In this document: positions 43,225-54,170 of the stretch, one piece after another
Layout: each line of letters begins with the position of its first letter
Numbering within the stretch: position 1 is the first letter of the stretch
Assembly (NCBI RefSeq): GCF_025370935.1
Contig: NC_133491.1
Location: forward strand, 11,084,530 to 11,148,529
DNA from: Choristoneura fumiferana
Taxonomy: Eukaryota; Arthropoda; Insecta; Lepidoptera; Tortricidae
DNA: 64,000 nt
Direction: 5' to 3'
Position numbers and translations under genes: made by a program
Notes under the pieces: model-generated
What the model saw: the letters and a program-made list of their open reading frames with translations, nothing else
Told to the model about the DNA's origin: nothing
Database searches by the model: none

Positions 43225-43470
43225 TCCTTTTTTAACCCCTAACGCTAAAAGGAGAGTGTTATAAGTTTAACGCCAGCGTCTGTCTATATGTGGCATCGTA
43301 GCTCTTAAACGGATGGGCCGATATCGATGCAGTTTTTTACGTGAAAGCTAATTTTCTTGCGGTGGTTCTTAGCTATGTCTCATTAAAATCAATTCAGCCA
43401 TTTTTCATATAATGAACTTTGAAATGAAAATGTCGGTGATTTTCAACGTTTCTGAGTTGCTTAGGTTATT
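43225..43470 (+). repeat. Rep-I copy
   Basis: TTTTTTAACCCCTAACGCTA, GGAGAGTGTTATAAGTTTAA, GCATCGTAGCTCTTAAACGG and, at the end, GTTTCTGAGTTGCTTAGG. Confidence 0.72.
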
Positions 43471-43954
43471 CGTAATGAATTGATATTGATACCAACTTAT
43501 TTAAAGACATCCCACGAATTGCTTTACTAAGACTATAGCAATACAAGACACGTAATAAGACATTAAGCCGCGCTCTTTTAAAGAATCCAATATAATGAGT
43601 GTGTAATAACTTTTTTATTCCCCACAGATTTGAAAGGGGTTTTAAACTCGTCATTTTTTTGCATAGTTAAAACCTAAATGGTGCTTATTTTGAGATCGTT
43701 TGACGCACACGTTTTAAGTTGATATTTAGTTTCTTTGTCGGCTAAGATCATTCCAGTATTTTATTTACCTATTTGCTAAAAACTTCGACTTAGATAACAT
43801 TCCGATAATTTTGCAGAAAAAAACAACATTATCGTAAATATTAATAGGATTCCAATAATGTGATAATAATAATACAACTTTATGTTCGAACAAGCTTTAT
43901 CTGTGACTTTGCTCACGTGAACTACCAGTTGAATTCCTTTTTAGCTTAAGGGGC
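43471..43954. other. Non-coding, nothing recognised
   Basis: No supported feature. Confidence 0.5.
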
Positions 43955-44108
43955 TTTCCAAAAATTTCATCGTGGTCTTCATACTGACGGGATAAACATG
44001 CGTATATCCCGATCCTGTGGAAATTTTCGGGATAAAAAGTAGCCTTTGTGTTATTTCGGATCCAGCTGCTAATAGAACAAACAAGTCCAGCCGTTTTAAT
44101 GCGAAAGA
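43955..44108 (+). repeat. Rep-J relic
   Basis: TTCGGGATAAAAAGTAGCCT and GTTTTAATGCGAAAGAGTAT in Rep-J order; 5' end absent. Confidence 0.5.
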
Positions 44109-44116
44109 GTATATTC

Positions 44117-44501
44117 CAGGGTTTCTCAAAGTGGGGTACGCGAACCCCAAAGGGTTCGCTATTCGACGGTAGGGGGTTCGCGACAAGGTTTACGTGATGG
44201 TGGCTGCAAGACTGGCAAGATGATTAAGATTGGTTTTTGTATTTTTTAATTCAACTCCAAATTTGTTAAGTACTTATTTGTTGTTGTTTGTTTCAGTTGG
44301 TATTTTCGTTGGCAAGACGATTCTTACCTATATTTGTTACCTTTTATTGAAATAAATAATATACATTATATTATCATGATGATTGAAATAAAAACTTAGT
44401 TTCTCCAACAGCCAGTTTTATTACTTTGTTTGGTAGGGGTTCGCTGTCGTCTATATAAACTTTAACAGGGGTACGTGGAGCCATAAGTTTGAGAAACCCT
44501 G
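44117..44501. mobile_element. hAT-like MITE, 385 bp, with nested SINE-3 tail
   Basis: TIRs CAGGGTTTCTCAAAGT and AAGTTTGAGAAACCCTG. Flanked by GTATATTC (44109-44116) and GTTTATTC (44502-44509), an 8-bp target duplication with one mismatch as expected for hAT. At about 44222-44308 it contains, in reverse, SINE-3 3' words (AAATTTGGAGTTGAATT, CCAATCTTAATC). Confidence 0.82.
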
Positions 44502-44505
44502 GTTT

Positions 44506-44654
44506 ATTCGAACAAACTGATTCATGTACCAGAGTGGAACCTTTTATTAATCAATTTCACTATGATTTCCTTGACAAAAGTATCGCGTGTCAACATGACA
44601 TAAGTAAAAAAAAATAAGGTTTTACTCTGGTACATAATTCAGACTGTTCGATTG
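44506..44654. mobile_element. Rep-G MITE
   Basis: TCGAACAAACTGATTCATG, GTACCAGAGTGGAACCTTTT on the left; TACTCTGGTACATAATTCAG and ACTGTTCGATTG on the right. Its left edge is overlapped by the hAT target duplication, so the hAT landed at the edge of an existing Rep-G. Confidence 0.75.
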
Positions 44655-44656
44655 TA

Positions 44657-45416
44657 CCTACATACGCGTTTTTATAATATGTATTGGTAGAATACATAAA
44701 AGCATTATTGTCACGATAAATTCGCAAAACCGATGCCCATGGGTGCCAATCATACCATTCAAGAACTGTCAACATCTATAAATTGCACTATTTTTCTATC
44801 CAGTACCATTTAAAATTAGAACACAAACTTGCCTAATCCAACGGAAAAGTCTGGAACTACAAAATTCTTCTACAAAATTTGGATCAATCGTGCGATAACA
44901 GCGCCACTACGATCGTTAGTACTAAGTTTGCATTGAATTTTATTCATCCATTATGCTCGGATCTCAAGACATTTTTCTTTTTTTTTCAGCCAGGTAAGCA
45001 CGTGGCTTAAGAAACTCGTTCCCACGGCGTTTGCGCAAAAAAAGTTAAATTTAAGAAAAAAGTTGCAAATTCTGACCCGAACACGTGCGTCCATGGGAAT
45101 CAGCTGATCGCTGTTCGGGATCTACAATAGTAAATTTTATTACACAGGCTTAAACTTCTTTTTATATTATAGTATAAGAAAGGTATCTAAATAAATGTAA
45201 GGATTTGCACGTGTACACTAAGAATAGACAAAATCAACGATATGAGTTTGACATTTTAAAATACTTTTTGCATACATTTAAAAGCTGCGTGCGAATTTTA
45301 GAAATAAAATATTTTTCAATAAACACCAAGCTAAACCTGTACTATTATTTAATTCTGGCTAAAATAATAAATTATTACCAGAGTGCACTCCCACTTTGAC
45401 GTTCAACGAGATAAGG
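44657..45416. other. Non-coding, nothing recognised
   Basis: No supported feature. Confidence 0.5.
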
Positions 45417-45528
45417 TACCTACGACCTGATTTAAGCAGGTGGTTGCAAGCCGCTTCCAACCAAAGCAACTGGAGGTATATGGGGGGAGGCGTATGACCA
45501 ACAGTGGACGTACTACGGCTGACACTCC
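45417..45528 (+). pseudogene. RTE LINE C-terminal relic
   Basis: Encodes WLQAASNQSNWRYMGG, then after a shift AYDQQWTYYG and stop: the W.QAAS.RSNWR..GEAYVQQWT end of the RTE ORF. The tail is lost. Confidence 0.6.
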
Positions 45529-45831
45529 CATTTTCTCATGACTTTTACATGTTGCTCCTACCTGAATAACATGGTATTCAAATCGTGTAGAGTTCATTAT
45601 CTCGCATGTAAGAAGTCTAGCGAGAGAACAATTGAGATAAACTTGTGTATAAATTCACTCATTAAAACGAAGCGCTCGCGCAATTCGGATCTAACTGTGC
45701 TGGCATTTAGCACCGCCGTGTCATCTCATCGGTACCGTAACGTGCGTGTGGCAATCGAAGAAACTTTAACGTGGGGTAACCTATTTTTGACCGAATTAAT
45801 TTGTATTATATCGGGTGGGACCTACAGGAGC

Positions 45832-45882
45832 AAATAATTAAAACATAGATCGTACTCGTCAAACTGAACGACATTAGTCAAT
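45832..45882 (+). repeat. 46-bp repeat shared with 21.17 kb
   Basis: AATAATTAAAACATAGATCG followed by TACTCGTCAAACTGAACGAC, identical over 46 bp to 21168-21214. Confidence 0.7.
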
Positions 45883-45925
45883 TGGTGTCAAGTGTCCCAT
45901 GATATTTATTATTTATTTTATAATC
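45883..45925 (+). mobile_element. SINE-2 tail fragment
   Basis: CAATTGGTGTCAAGTGTCCC, ATGATATTTATTATTTATTT, the last 43 bp of SINE-2 directly attached to the 46-bp repeat. Confidence 0.6.
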
Positions 45926-48390
45926 ACACTGTACTGTAGCCTTGATATATTACTGCAAGTAGACGCGTGAAATCGGCAGATATATTCTTTGGTGAACGAA
46001 GAATTGGTGTTTTTTTTATTCTTTACATGGTTCCTTGTTTCTTCTTTCGTCTGTGTCTTTTGTTGATTTTATTTTATTATTTTCTTCTTTTGATTGTTAA
46101 TTTTTAAATGTTAACTTTTAAACTCTCTTATGTCACAGAGTCATGTTTTGTTTGTGAAGAATAAAGCCTTCATCTATTCATCTAAAAAATATATATTTTT
46201 CGGAACTCCGAGAAATCTATTCAATTTTCCAAGTGAGTAAAGACACAGGATAAAGCTAGTAAACGTATATACATTTTGTTTGACTAAACCCGGTAGCGAA
46301 GACAGTCCCACAAAGACGCAGTACATACAAAGCTGTATTTAGATAAGTGCGCAGGAGCATCTAAACAATTTCAGACAATGCTTACAACCGTTTCTTATCA
46401 CGAGGGAGACAGTTATACTAACACACGTGAGCTTGAAGAGGAAGGAGGATATATCGATTTAAAGCAGCTGCCGTTCAGGTAGCAAGGCTGTCTTAAGATT
46501 TCGGATCAGAGCCTATTCGGGGTTAATAGTTTTTTGAGTTAAAAAAAAGATTAATAGTAGTGAAGTGTATAAACGGCTGTTCACAAAAAGGACTTTTTTA
46601 ATCATGTTCCAGCCTTATGCATGCTGCCGTGGGATAAACGAGATCTCAAAATTTGGTATCGATTTTTTCCTCTAGGCAAATATCTGACATTTCTTTGAAG
46701 CAGTTCTACCAGCAGGACCAAAGTGGTCTATGTCGTTGGTACCTACATAGACCTTTCGCAGGTCTTCGTCGACCCTTGAGCAAAAAAAAGTTTAAATTTT
46801 GTCAATTTCCTTGCAATTATTCATTCAATTTTAAACAAGCAAGAGAATCAACCGAAAATATGTCTGAAATAAGAGGGATGAGTTTTAGTGGTTCTGTGTA
46901 TAATGTTATTATTTTCTTATTTCTAATGAAGCCGCATTTTATTAGCAATGTAACAACTTGGATTTAGCGAACGTGACAAAATGTTCAACATTTGGAATGT
47001 GCAGGGTTCTAAACAATGAGGGTCTAAATGTCTAACGGACCGGCTGTCTCTCCATTCGATTCCCACCGGGTTGCCTATTATTTAAGATGACGTCAGTAAT
47101 ATCAAATATGGAAAAGATTGTGTCCGTGCCATGTGTACACATTATTTCAGTAAAATCGTGCCAGTTGCGATACATTGCGGGGTCATAATCCAAACAAGTT
47201 ACACAAGATCGATCGAGCACCGCAGTGGCATGCTACTGGAACGGTTTACTGGAATAATGTGAACCGGGCATAATCCGAAGAAGTACGTACCTCTCTCACG
47301 GTTCTCTTATACTCTAGTAGGTAAGTATAAGTTAATTCCTTGTATTTATTTTTCGGACAATGATAATATTTTCAAAACTATTTTTTTTCTATGGCATCGT
47401 TGCATTTTATTGTCCTAAATATAAGATATAAATAAGTTCAGTCGTGTCTCAAATATTAAGTTTACGCATCAAGTTAAACACGACAAGTCCATTAAGGAAC
47501 GATAACTCGTAAGAAAACAATTCTAATGATTAATAATGAGAAAGTGACGATTAAAGATTTACACCTGGTGCTTTCTACCGTTGGAATCAATGGGTAATAA
47601 GACCGTTTCACATTGAAGAGAACAAATGGCTTCTTAAGAATAAATCATTTTACGCCAAGTGTCCATCCAGCCAGCTACAATTTCTTATCGAACTTACGGA
47701 AGTTCGAAATTCAAATAGCAGAACCAATCCAAGATGGCCACATCTGCCGTTCGTAGCGCGTGCTTTGATAAATTCGTCTCTGTGTGCGTTTCCTTAGACT
47801 TTTTTTCTATGAAATAGGTTCATTGTGTGTGTTAAGATTTGGCAGATGGCACGTGCTATGTTTCTTTTCGTACATCTGTCGATGCTTGAACCTTTTTTTT
47901 TAGTATTTTTTTCTAAAATCTCAAGTTTTTGTGATTTTCAGACATATGTCACTAAGATGCAAATATGACGCTTAGAAGGTAGATTTAATTTCTGGATCGC
48001 AGTGCATATGGCGTTGGAAAAAATATCGTAGGGCACAAGTGCTTTGTTATTTGCCATCTGCCGGCACCTTATTGTTGATGAGATGATAAACATTGAATCT
48101 TTGGGCGATCGAGTAAACGAGTAAGCGAGACCCTTTGTTTTAGAGTATTTTAAGAACATTTTGAAAAACCGTGTCAATGAAGAAATGATATTAAGTAATG
48201 AGCTCGGTGATTGAGTTTTGCTCTTTGGCTCAGTCTTACCATTTCATAATTTCAATTTTTTTATAATTTTTTTAATCAGGTTTACAAGTAAACTGCATAT
48301 TTACCTAATAATTTTTCGAAGCTGTGCAAATCAACACATTTTTTTTATTAAAACAATTATTCAATATTTATTTCTATTTCTATTTCGGTC
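45926..48390. other. Longest feature-poor stretch
   Basis: 2.4 kb with no recognised repeat. Frames up to 104 codons (46653-46967) lack any domain. This is the most plausible place for unique non-coding regulatory or intronic DNA. Confidence 0.5.
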
Positions 48391-48396
48391 CTTTTT

Positions 48397-48893
48397 AGGG
48401 TTCCGTAGCCAAAATGACAAAACCGGAACCCTTATATTTTCGCCATGTCTGTCTGTCTGTCTGTCCGCCCGTCCGCAGCTTTGCTCAGGGACTATCAATG
48501 CTAGAAAGCTGTAATTTTTCACGGATATATATGTTAACTATGCCGACAAAATGGTACAATAAAAAATTCAAAACAATTTTTTTTAGGGTACCTCCCATAG
48601 ACGTAAAGTGGGGGTGATTTTTTTTCTCATCCAACCCTATAGTGTGGGGTATCGTTGGATAGGTTTTTTAAACCAGTGGGTGGAAAAATTTGACAAATTC
48701 AGGATGATAGTAAGTACCTATATCAAACTTACAAAGAAAACTGTAACGGTTAAGCTTGCTTGAAAATTATTAGTAGTTTTAAAGTAAATAGTAGCCTTAG
48801 GTATAAAATTTACCTAAACTTGGAATATTCCGTATAAAATACGAAATCATTAGAAAAATATTACTTGATTTTTTCGTAATGGCTACGGAACCC
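48397..48893 (+). mobile_element. Rep-F element, near complete, with inverted ends
   Basis: About 497 bp. Left end AGGGTTCCGTAGCCA and right end TGGCTACGGAACCC are inverted. Inside: CCTTATATTTTCGCCATGTC, (TGTC)n, ATGCCGACAAAATGG, CCTATAGTGTGGGG and AAAATATTACTTGATTTTTT. Non-coding. The inverted ends suggest a DNA element, but no target duplication is evident. Confidence 0.8.
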
Positions 48894-48959
48894 GATTTTT
48901 TTCTTTTTTTTATTTCTACAATCAATCAATCACTATAATGTACCTGAACTAAGTGACAT

Positions 48960-49222
48960 ATTTACACGGAGCATGAATGAGAGGCTGCGAGGTCACTCTC
49001 TGAAACTGATACGCACTCTAAGTACAAGCAACCCAGGCGCCATTTCCTGGGCAACCGCGTCGTGAAACAGTGGAACAGTTTGCCCGAAACAGTGATCAGT
49101 GCACCTTCAGTGAATTCTTTTAAAAACAGATTTGATAAGTACTTTGAATTACACAAGTGAACAATGATTGCACGCATCAGCTATAAGCTTGTGCATTATA
49201 AATAATCTGTCTCATATCCATA
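48960..49222 (+). pseudogene. CR1/Jockey-type LINE C-terminal relic
   Basis: Two frames: GHSLKLIRTLSTSNP, then after a shift RRHFLGNRVVKQWNSLPETV, ISAPSVNSFKNRFDKYF, ELHK and a stop at about 49158. This is the conserved RRHFF..RVV..WN.LP..VV.A.SVN.FK.RLDK end of CR1-type RTs. About 60 bp of 3' UTR follows, shared with 13.99-14.03 kb. Confidence 0.85.
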
Positions 49223-49599
49223 ATATCTTGTTTTCTACCGACATTTTTCAGTACATCCGTTTCAAAATGAAAACAGTGTTATAACCAGAAGTGGCGGACT
49301 AACAGTAGACCAGAAAGGCTTCAACGGGCCTCTTGAGGGGTCTCCAAATGTCCACTGGTTCTCTGAATCGAGTCCTGGACAAGGCTAAATTAGCTCTTAC
49401 ATCAACTCCTAAGACTGGGGGGGGGGGGCTTATTGGGCTTTGCCGCCTTTGGCCCCGAATAGTCTTAGTTCACCAGTGATTGATAAGCAGTACTTACATC
49501 TAGTTTATTTTTTAATGTTTCCTAGTGCAACATTTACTTTAAGTAGGTATCATCAGAAGAATAACCTTAATTAACCTTGCCAAACCATCCCCACAAAAT
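49223..49599. other. Non-coding; one G-run
   Basis: GACTGGGGGGGGGGGCTTAT near 49416; no other feature. Confidence 0.5.
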
Positions 49600-49700
49600 C
49601 TGACAAGGTCAGACTACACCGGAAGTGGCACAATGCGCCCGCGCAGATCCACTTCCGCCGGATACGGAACCGCCTGCGCGACGGGAAGTGCAAAAACTGC
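49600..49700. promoter_or_regulatory. Palindromic ETS-NRF1-ETS module, promoter-like
   Basis: CCGGAAGTG (49619-49627) is a strong ETS/GABP site. TGCGCCCGCGCA (49634-49645) is a NRF1-like palindrome. CACTTCCG (49650-49657) is an inverted ETS site. CCTGCGCGACGGGAAGTGC continues the theme to 49690. ETS plus NRF1 pairs typify TATA-less housekeeping promoters in animals, in flies through Ets97D and Ewg. No exon was recognised nearby. Confidence 0.45.
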
Positions 49701-50589
49701 AGGTTGTGTGTTTTGTGCTCACGTTGGGAGCTCTGGATGCTTGGATGTTTGTATAATTAAGAGCATCCTTGCGATTTGAATGGAGGGAATATCGTTGATT
49801 CTGTTTTTTTTTTCGAAATGCTCACACAGTAACAGAAATATATTCTTTGATTGCGTCGCAAATTAATAACTCGATATTTATTATTATAAATAACGACAGT
49901 TCATAGATATTTACGCTTCAAATATAGGTAGGTACACTTACCTATATTATCACAATATTTTATATTAACATGAAAAATAATCGATTGAATACAAAACTAA
50001 AATAAGCTTCTAAGTATAACTAACTCAAAATAAATGCTATTTTGCTTATAGTCTTACATACTCGTAGATTATTCATCGCAAAAATTTAAAAACTTTGTGA
50101 TCTATATGTACCAACATAACAAGCGCTAAAATGACTGGCCATCATAAAGTGAGCATCATTGAAAAAAAACGACAGCGACGTCGCAACTGTAGCGAAGAGT
50201 CGTTTACATTAAATTCCAATTTTAAATATGGAATGTTATCGGCCAGTTATGGCGGCCGGCCGCACGCGCCCGCCATATACGGTGATACGGAACGTCGTAA
50301 ATATTCGACACCTAATTCTTATTGCTAACCTACAACCGATATTCATAAAGTATAAAAAATGCTGCCATAAAATTAATTGACAACAAAAGCTGGTCCGATG
50401 TTATAAAAAAAGCTCGAAGGTAGTTTAGGATGAAGCGTGCAACTAAAGGAACACATAGACAATAAATGCTCGGAAAAACTTTAGCACAGCACTTGTTATT
50501 GAATTATAACTGGATTTTGTGACATTGAGTCTTTATCAAAGAAAATTCAGCCGGTTTAAGGTGATATTTTATGTGTAAGAACTTTAAGG
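49701..50589. other. Non-coding, nothing recognised
   Basis: Contains an EagI/FseI-like GGCGGCCGGCCGCACGCGCC patch at about 50250, GC-rich but alone. Confidence 0.45.
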
Positions 50590-50682
50590 ACACACTATTT
50601 TCACTCCGCTCTATCATAGAGCGAAGTGAAAATATTGTGTGCTACATGGAGTAAGGAATAGAGCCTCTATCCCTTACTTCAT
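50590..50682. repeat. Two adjacent hairpins
   Basis: Hairpin 1: arms 50590-50612 and 50618-50640, 23 bp with two mismatches, 5-nt loop (ACACACTATTTTCACTCC side). Hairpin 2: 50648-50663 and 50665-50680, 14 of 16 paired, almost no loop. Probably a decayed palindromic element; no target duplication seen. Confidence 0.75.
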
Positions 50683-52056
50683 ATAAAACACGGACATAAG
50701 CTCTTTAACTAATAATAAATTACTAAACGATCGTACAATAGTTGCTGATTTTATTAAAACACCGTCTCACACTTAGAGAACATTAAGACCTTAATTAAAT
50801 ATTGATGATTTTCTAGTATGAATATTGTATAAGAAGACTTAAAATTTAACAAGTTTGTCTGCAACAGTTCAAGACATAATTTATAATCATAGTAAGTAAC
50901 CCGCTAAAGTAATAAGAAATTGTTTATGTCCGTACCTGATTGATTTAAAGCTTTTTTAGAACCGGGATGTCTTTATTCATATTCAGCCAGTATTACCCAA
51001 GATAGAGCGGCTAAAATAAGGTGTTCCGATTACCATAAGTGCTTTGTCATTGGCAGGTTGTTTGTCAATTGGAAGGCTAACAGTCTCATCGAATCCCGTA
51101 CGTGACAGTTTTACGGTTCATTTCACCGAGTTACGTGCTGTGATTCTTTACCCTGTAAAATCAAACAGTTTTTGCTCTATAATACGAGTAATTTGATTTC
51201 TTACGCTTGCGTGAGATTCCTACACAACTTTTGATATATTAATTTATTTTTTACACATGTATGCATTCGCTTCATTAGTGAATCATTCCATCAAATTAAA
51301 GCACCAATTTTGTTCTTCAATAATTGTGTTATGGTCATTCGTAAAAAACCAGGCCCGTGTTATGATTTGTATAATGATCAATAACCCTTCGGTCGTGATA
51401 CGCCGAAAAAATAATGCCTCGTCGTGATTCTACCACTTAATAATCGTAGTAAACCTACTCGGTATCTCACGACTACTTTAAAAATAAAATGCCCACCAGA
51501 ACCGAGCCAAACGATAGGCTCATTCAAAAAAGGAACGCACTGATTTTTTATCGAAAGCTGCGAACGGCCAGCAGGTGTAATCTACAATGAGAATTTGAAA
51601 AAAGAACGTCGAACAGGAGGCCTTTTTCCCACGCCCCTGCCGATGATCATTTTGAGTTTCAAATACGATATTCAAATTTCACATGGTTGAGACGTTTTAA
51701 AAAAAATATTTCTTCAAGTAACATAAAATAGTAACGATCGAGTTTATTAATTTGTGCCTAAGTGAAATGTTTCGAAAACAATTTTGTTTTATACGACAAA
51801 TAATTAAGTGTAAGTAATTTAGATTTTTAAGACTTTTTTATGTTCTGATTATACACCTATCTCACCTTCACGATTAATATTTAACGTTCTGTTTTATTTC
51901 ACCTAGAGATATAAAAATGGTTCTTGCGTCATCAGAGTCATCACTTGTCTTCAATAAACATGATAGCTCCGCAAATTCGTAATAAAAATGAACTTTCAAT
52001 GAATCAAAAGTAATTTTGTTTGTGTTACCTATGTTGCATTGACGTAACCATTTTTA
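50683..52056. other. Non-coding, nothing recognised
   Basis: AT-rich with no convincing feature. Confidence 0.5.
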
Positions 52057-52092
52057 ACCGACTTCAAAAAAGGAGGAAGTTCTATCCATCCA
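52057..52092 (+). repeat. Rep-H fragment
   Basis: AACCGACTTCAAAAAAGGAG then GAAGTTCTAT, plus-strand form of the 6.5 and 8.7 kb fragments. Confidence 0.6.
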
Positions 52093-52704
52093 ATCCAATG
52101 TTTGTATTTTTAGACAAGGAATGTTAAATTATATTTCTTACCTAGTAAGTAGGTATATTCGTTTCACCAATGACAGTAATGTGACCTCTATTTTCTTTTG
52201 GGCAGTATAATTCATCTTGCTAACTAGTCCAAAATTTAATTACAGTTGCAATTTTGTAGCACAATTCGCAAATTTTCACTACTTTCGAGAGATATTTCCA
52301 CAGATGTGATTCTAAAAATTGGGCCTAAGATACAATGCCAAAGCCAACAAAATCATATTATAAAATAACCCTGTCGCAGTCGGAGTTTAAAAACCTTGTT
52401 AATTGATCCATTGTTATAAAAAGTATAATGAAGCGTGACGGCCTCATCAAGGGTTAACTTAACTACATCATGCAATAATCGTAAAAGTTAAGTTTTAACT
52501 ATCTTATTTGACTGGGTAAACTTGGGCTAACGAGCGTCACGGCATATTTTATCAATAAGTATTATAAAATACACCATTTTTTCATTGGTCACTAGAAGTT
52601 GAAAAAATATTAAGTAATAACCAGCACTACCTTGGCGAGATGATTAGGTAGGTACTAATTACCTGCGCACAATGCACTCATTGAGCAAGGGTATATATTT
52701 TTTT
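52093..52704. other. Non-coding, nothing recognised
   Basis: GAAGCGTGACGG and CGAGCGTCACGG near 52.43 and 52.54 kb are weakly inverted. Confidence 0.45.
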
Positions 52705-52815
52705 ATGGTATATGGGGAAACGAGCAGGCGGATCGCCTGATGGTAAGCGATTACCGTCGCCCATGGACACCTGCAACACCAGAAGAGTCACAAGTGCGTT
52801 GCCGGCCTAAAAATA
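52705..52815 (+). repeat. Rep-A copy, short
   Basis: ATATGGGGAAACGAGCAGGC, CGCCTGATGGTAAGCGATTA, CCCATGGACACCTGCAACAC, GTGCGTTGCCGGCC; core only. Confidence 0.8.
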
Positions 52816-53121
52816 AAACTCAAAATCTTAATACCTACACCATTTGGTAATTTTTAACGAAACAGTTTTATCTTTATGCTGTTCATAATTTCCGGTTTTC
52901 GAACGTCTCAGTCCGAATCCATTTACGACATTGGATTCTATTATGAACACGGCTGTATCGTAATGAGATTTCATACATCATTACAGTACGGGGGGGGGGG
53001 CGCAGGTCGTCGCAGGCGCAGCTCGTGGGGCAGACATACCTACCTAGTTCTCGTTAATGCAGGTGATTCTCAATGGTTCTTGAACACATGATAGAGGATT
53101 TAATATATGGATATAGATAAA
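52816..53121. other. Non-coding; G-run
   Basis: ACGGGGGGGGGGCGCAGG near 52990; nothing else. Confidence 0.5.
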
Positions 53122-53258
53122 ATATTGTATGCAACTGTACGTAATTAGGCCTTAAAACATTCATGTGACCCTATTATGAAACTCGGCTACGCCTCGTTTC
53201 ATAAACCCCCACTCGTGTTTTAAGGACCCCTATTACGATACAGTTGCATAAAATACTA
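53122..53258. mobile_element. Foldback element
   Basis: Inverted arms: TATTGTATGCAACTGTACGT and CCTTAAAACA on the left; TGTTTTAAGGACCCCTATTA and CGATACAGTTGCATAAAATA on the right. Inner pair ATGAAACTCGGC / GCCTCGTTTCAT. Confidence 0.75.
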
Positions 53259-53608
53259 TTACAGTATACGTAATATTACCGGCCAGTGCAGTCAATTGTT
53301 TTGCAGCAAACTGCCACAGAATTTAAAAAAAAATACAGGAATTCACGAGACACAAAATGCCGCAACCTGTCAAACCGCGAGAGAAGCGGCCATGACATTT
53401 GATAGGTTGTGAAATGGGATAACAAGGTGCGCTATCGCCATTGCACAGTTATAAGTCATATATTATTGCTAAGTGCACTCAATAAGACGCCATTGAAGAT
53501 ACTTAGTAAGTTTTTGCTCAGAATTACTATATCAAGTCCAGTCGTTCGTCTGATCGGTTGAAAGCCGACTTCATCTATCGATGTTTAGGAATGAAGTGAA
53601 ACTGTCAC
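53259..53608. other. Non-coding, nothing recognised
   Basis: No supported feature. Confidence 0.5.
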
Positions 53609-53798
53609 TATAGGTAGTGCCACGAGAGTTGAAGTGAATGATTACACTCACAGTTAAAAAAAGAACTGGTTGCATAAAAAGGATAATTAATGAAATGAAT
53701 GAGTAAATGTGAAATTCCTGCTGTCATTACACGACATAATGTTGTAGCTGTGTGTGTATGTGTAATCATTCACTTCAACTCTCGTGGCACTATCTATA
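53609..53798. mobile_element. Foldback element, 39-bp arms
   Basis: Arms 53609-53647 and 53760-53798 differ at one base (TATAGGTAGTGCCACGAGAG / TATAGATAGTGCCACGAGAG as read inwards). The spacer is 112 bp and AT-rich. Confidence 0.85.
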
Positions 53799-54170
53799 CC
53801 TACAATCCATTCCAAATTCAATGATGCGGGGAACACAGATAGACCCAATAAACCTTAAAGTTACAATCATACTAGAAAATGAAAAACATTGGATGTCAAT
53901 TGGCACTACCGTCTGCGGAAGAAATATAAAATATCTTATGGACACTTCACATTTTTTTTTCATTCCACGCAACATTAATATTTCGCATTTTTTGCTGACT
54001 GTACGACCGAACATTGTAAGCTACGAGTATACAAGCTTGTAAACATAGCAGTACCTCTAGACACGTATGAGTAGCATCGAGTTCCGTTTTCGCCTATAAA
54101 ATTGTAGAGATAAACCAAGCTTGTTTAAGCGTCTGCGCGCCGGTCATTTCGCGATGGCATCTGCCCCGTC
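53799..54170. other. Non-coding before the duplication
   Basis: Opposed 96- and 74-codon frames lie here; no domain. The last 50 bp are GC-rich (GTCTGCGCGCCGGTC). Confidence 0.45.
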
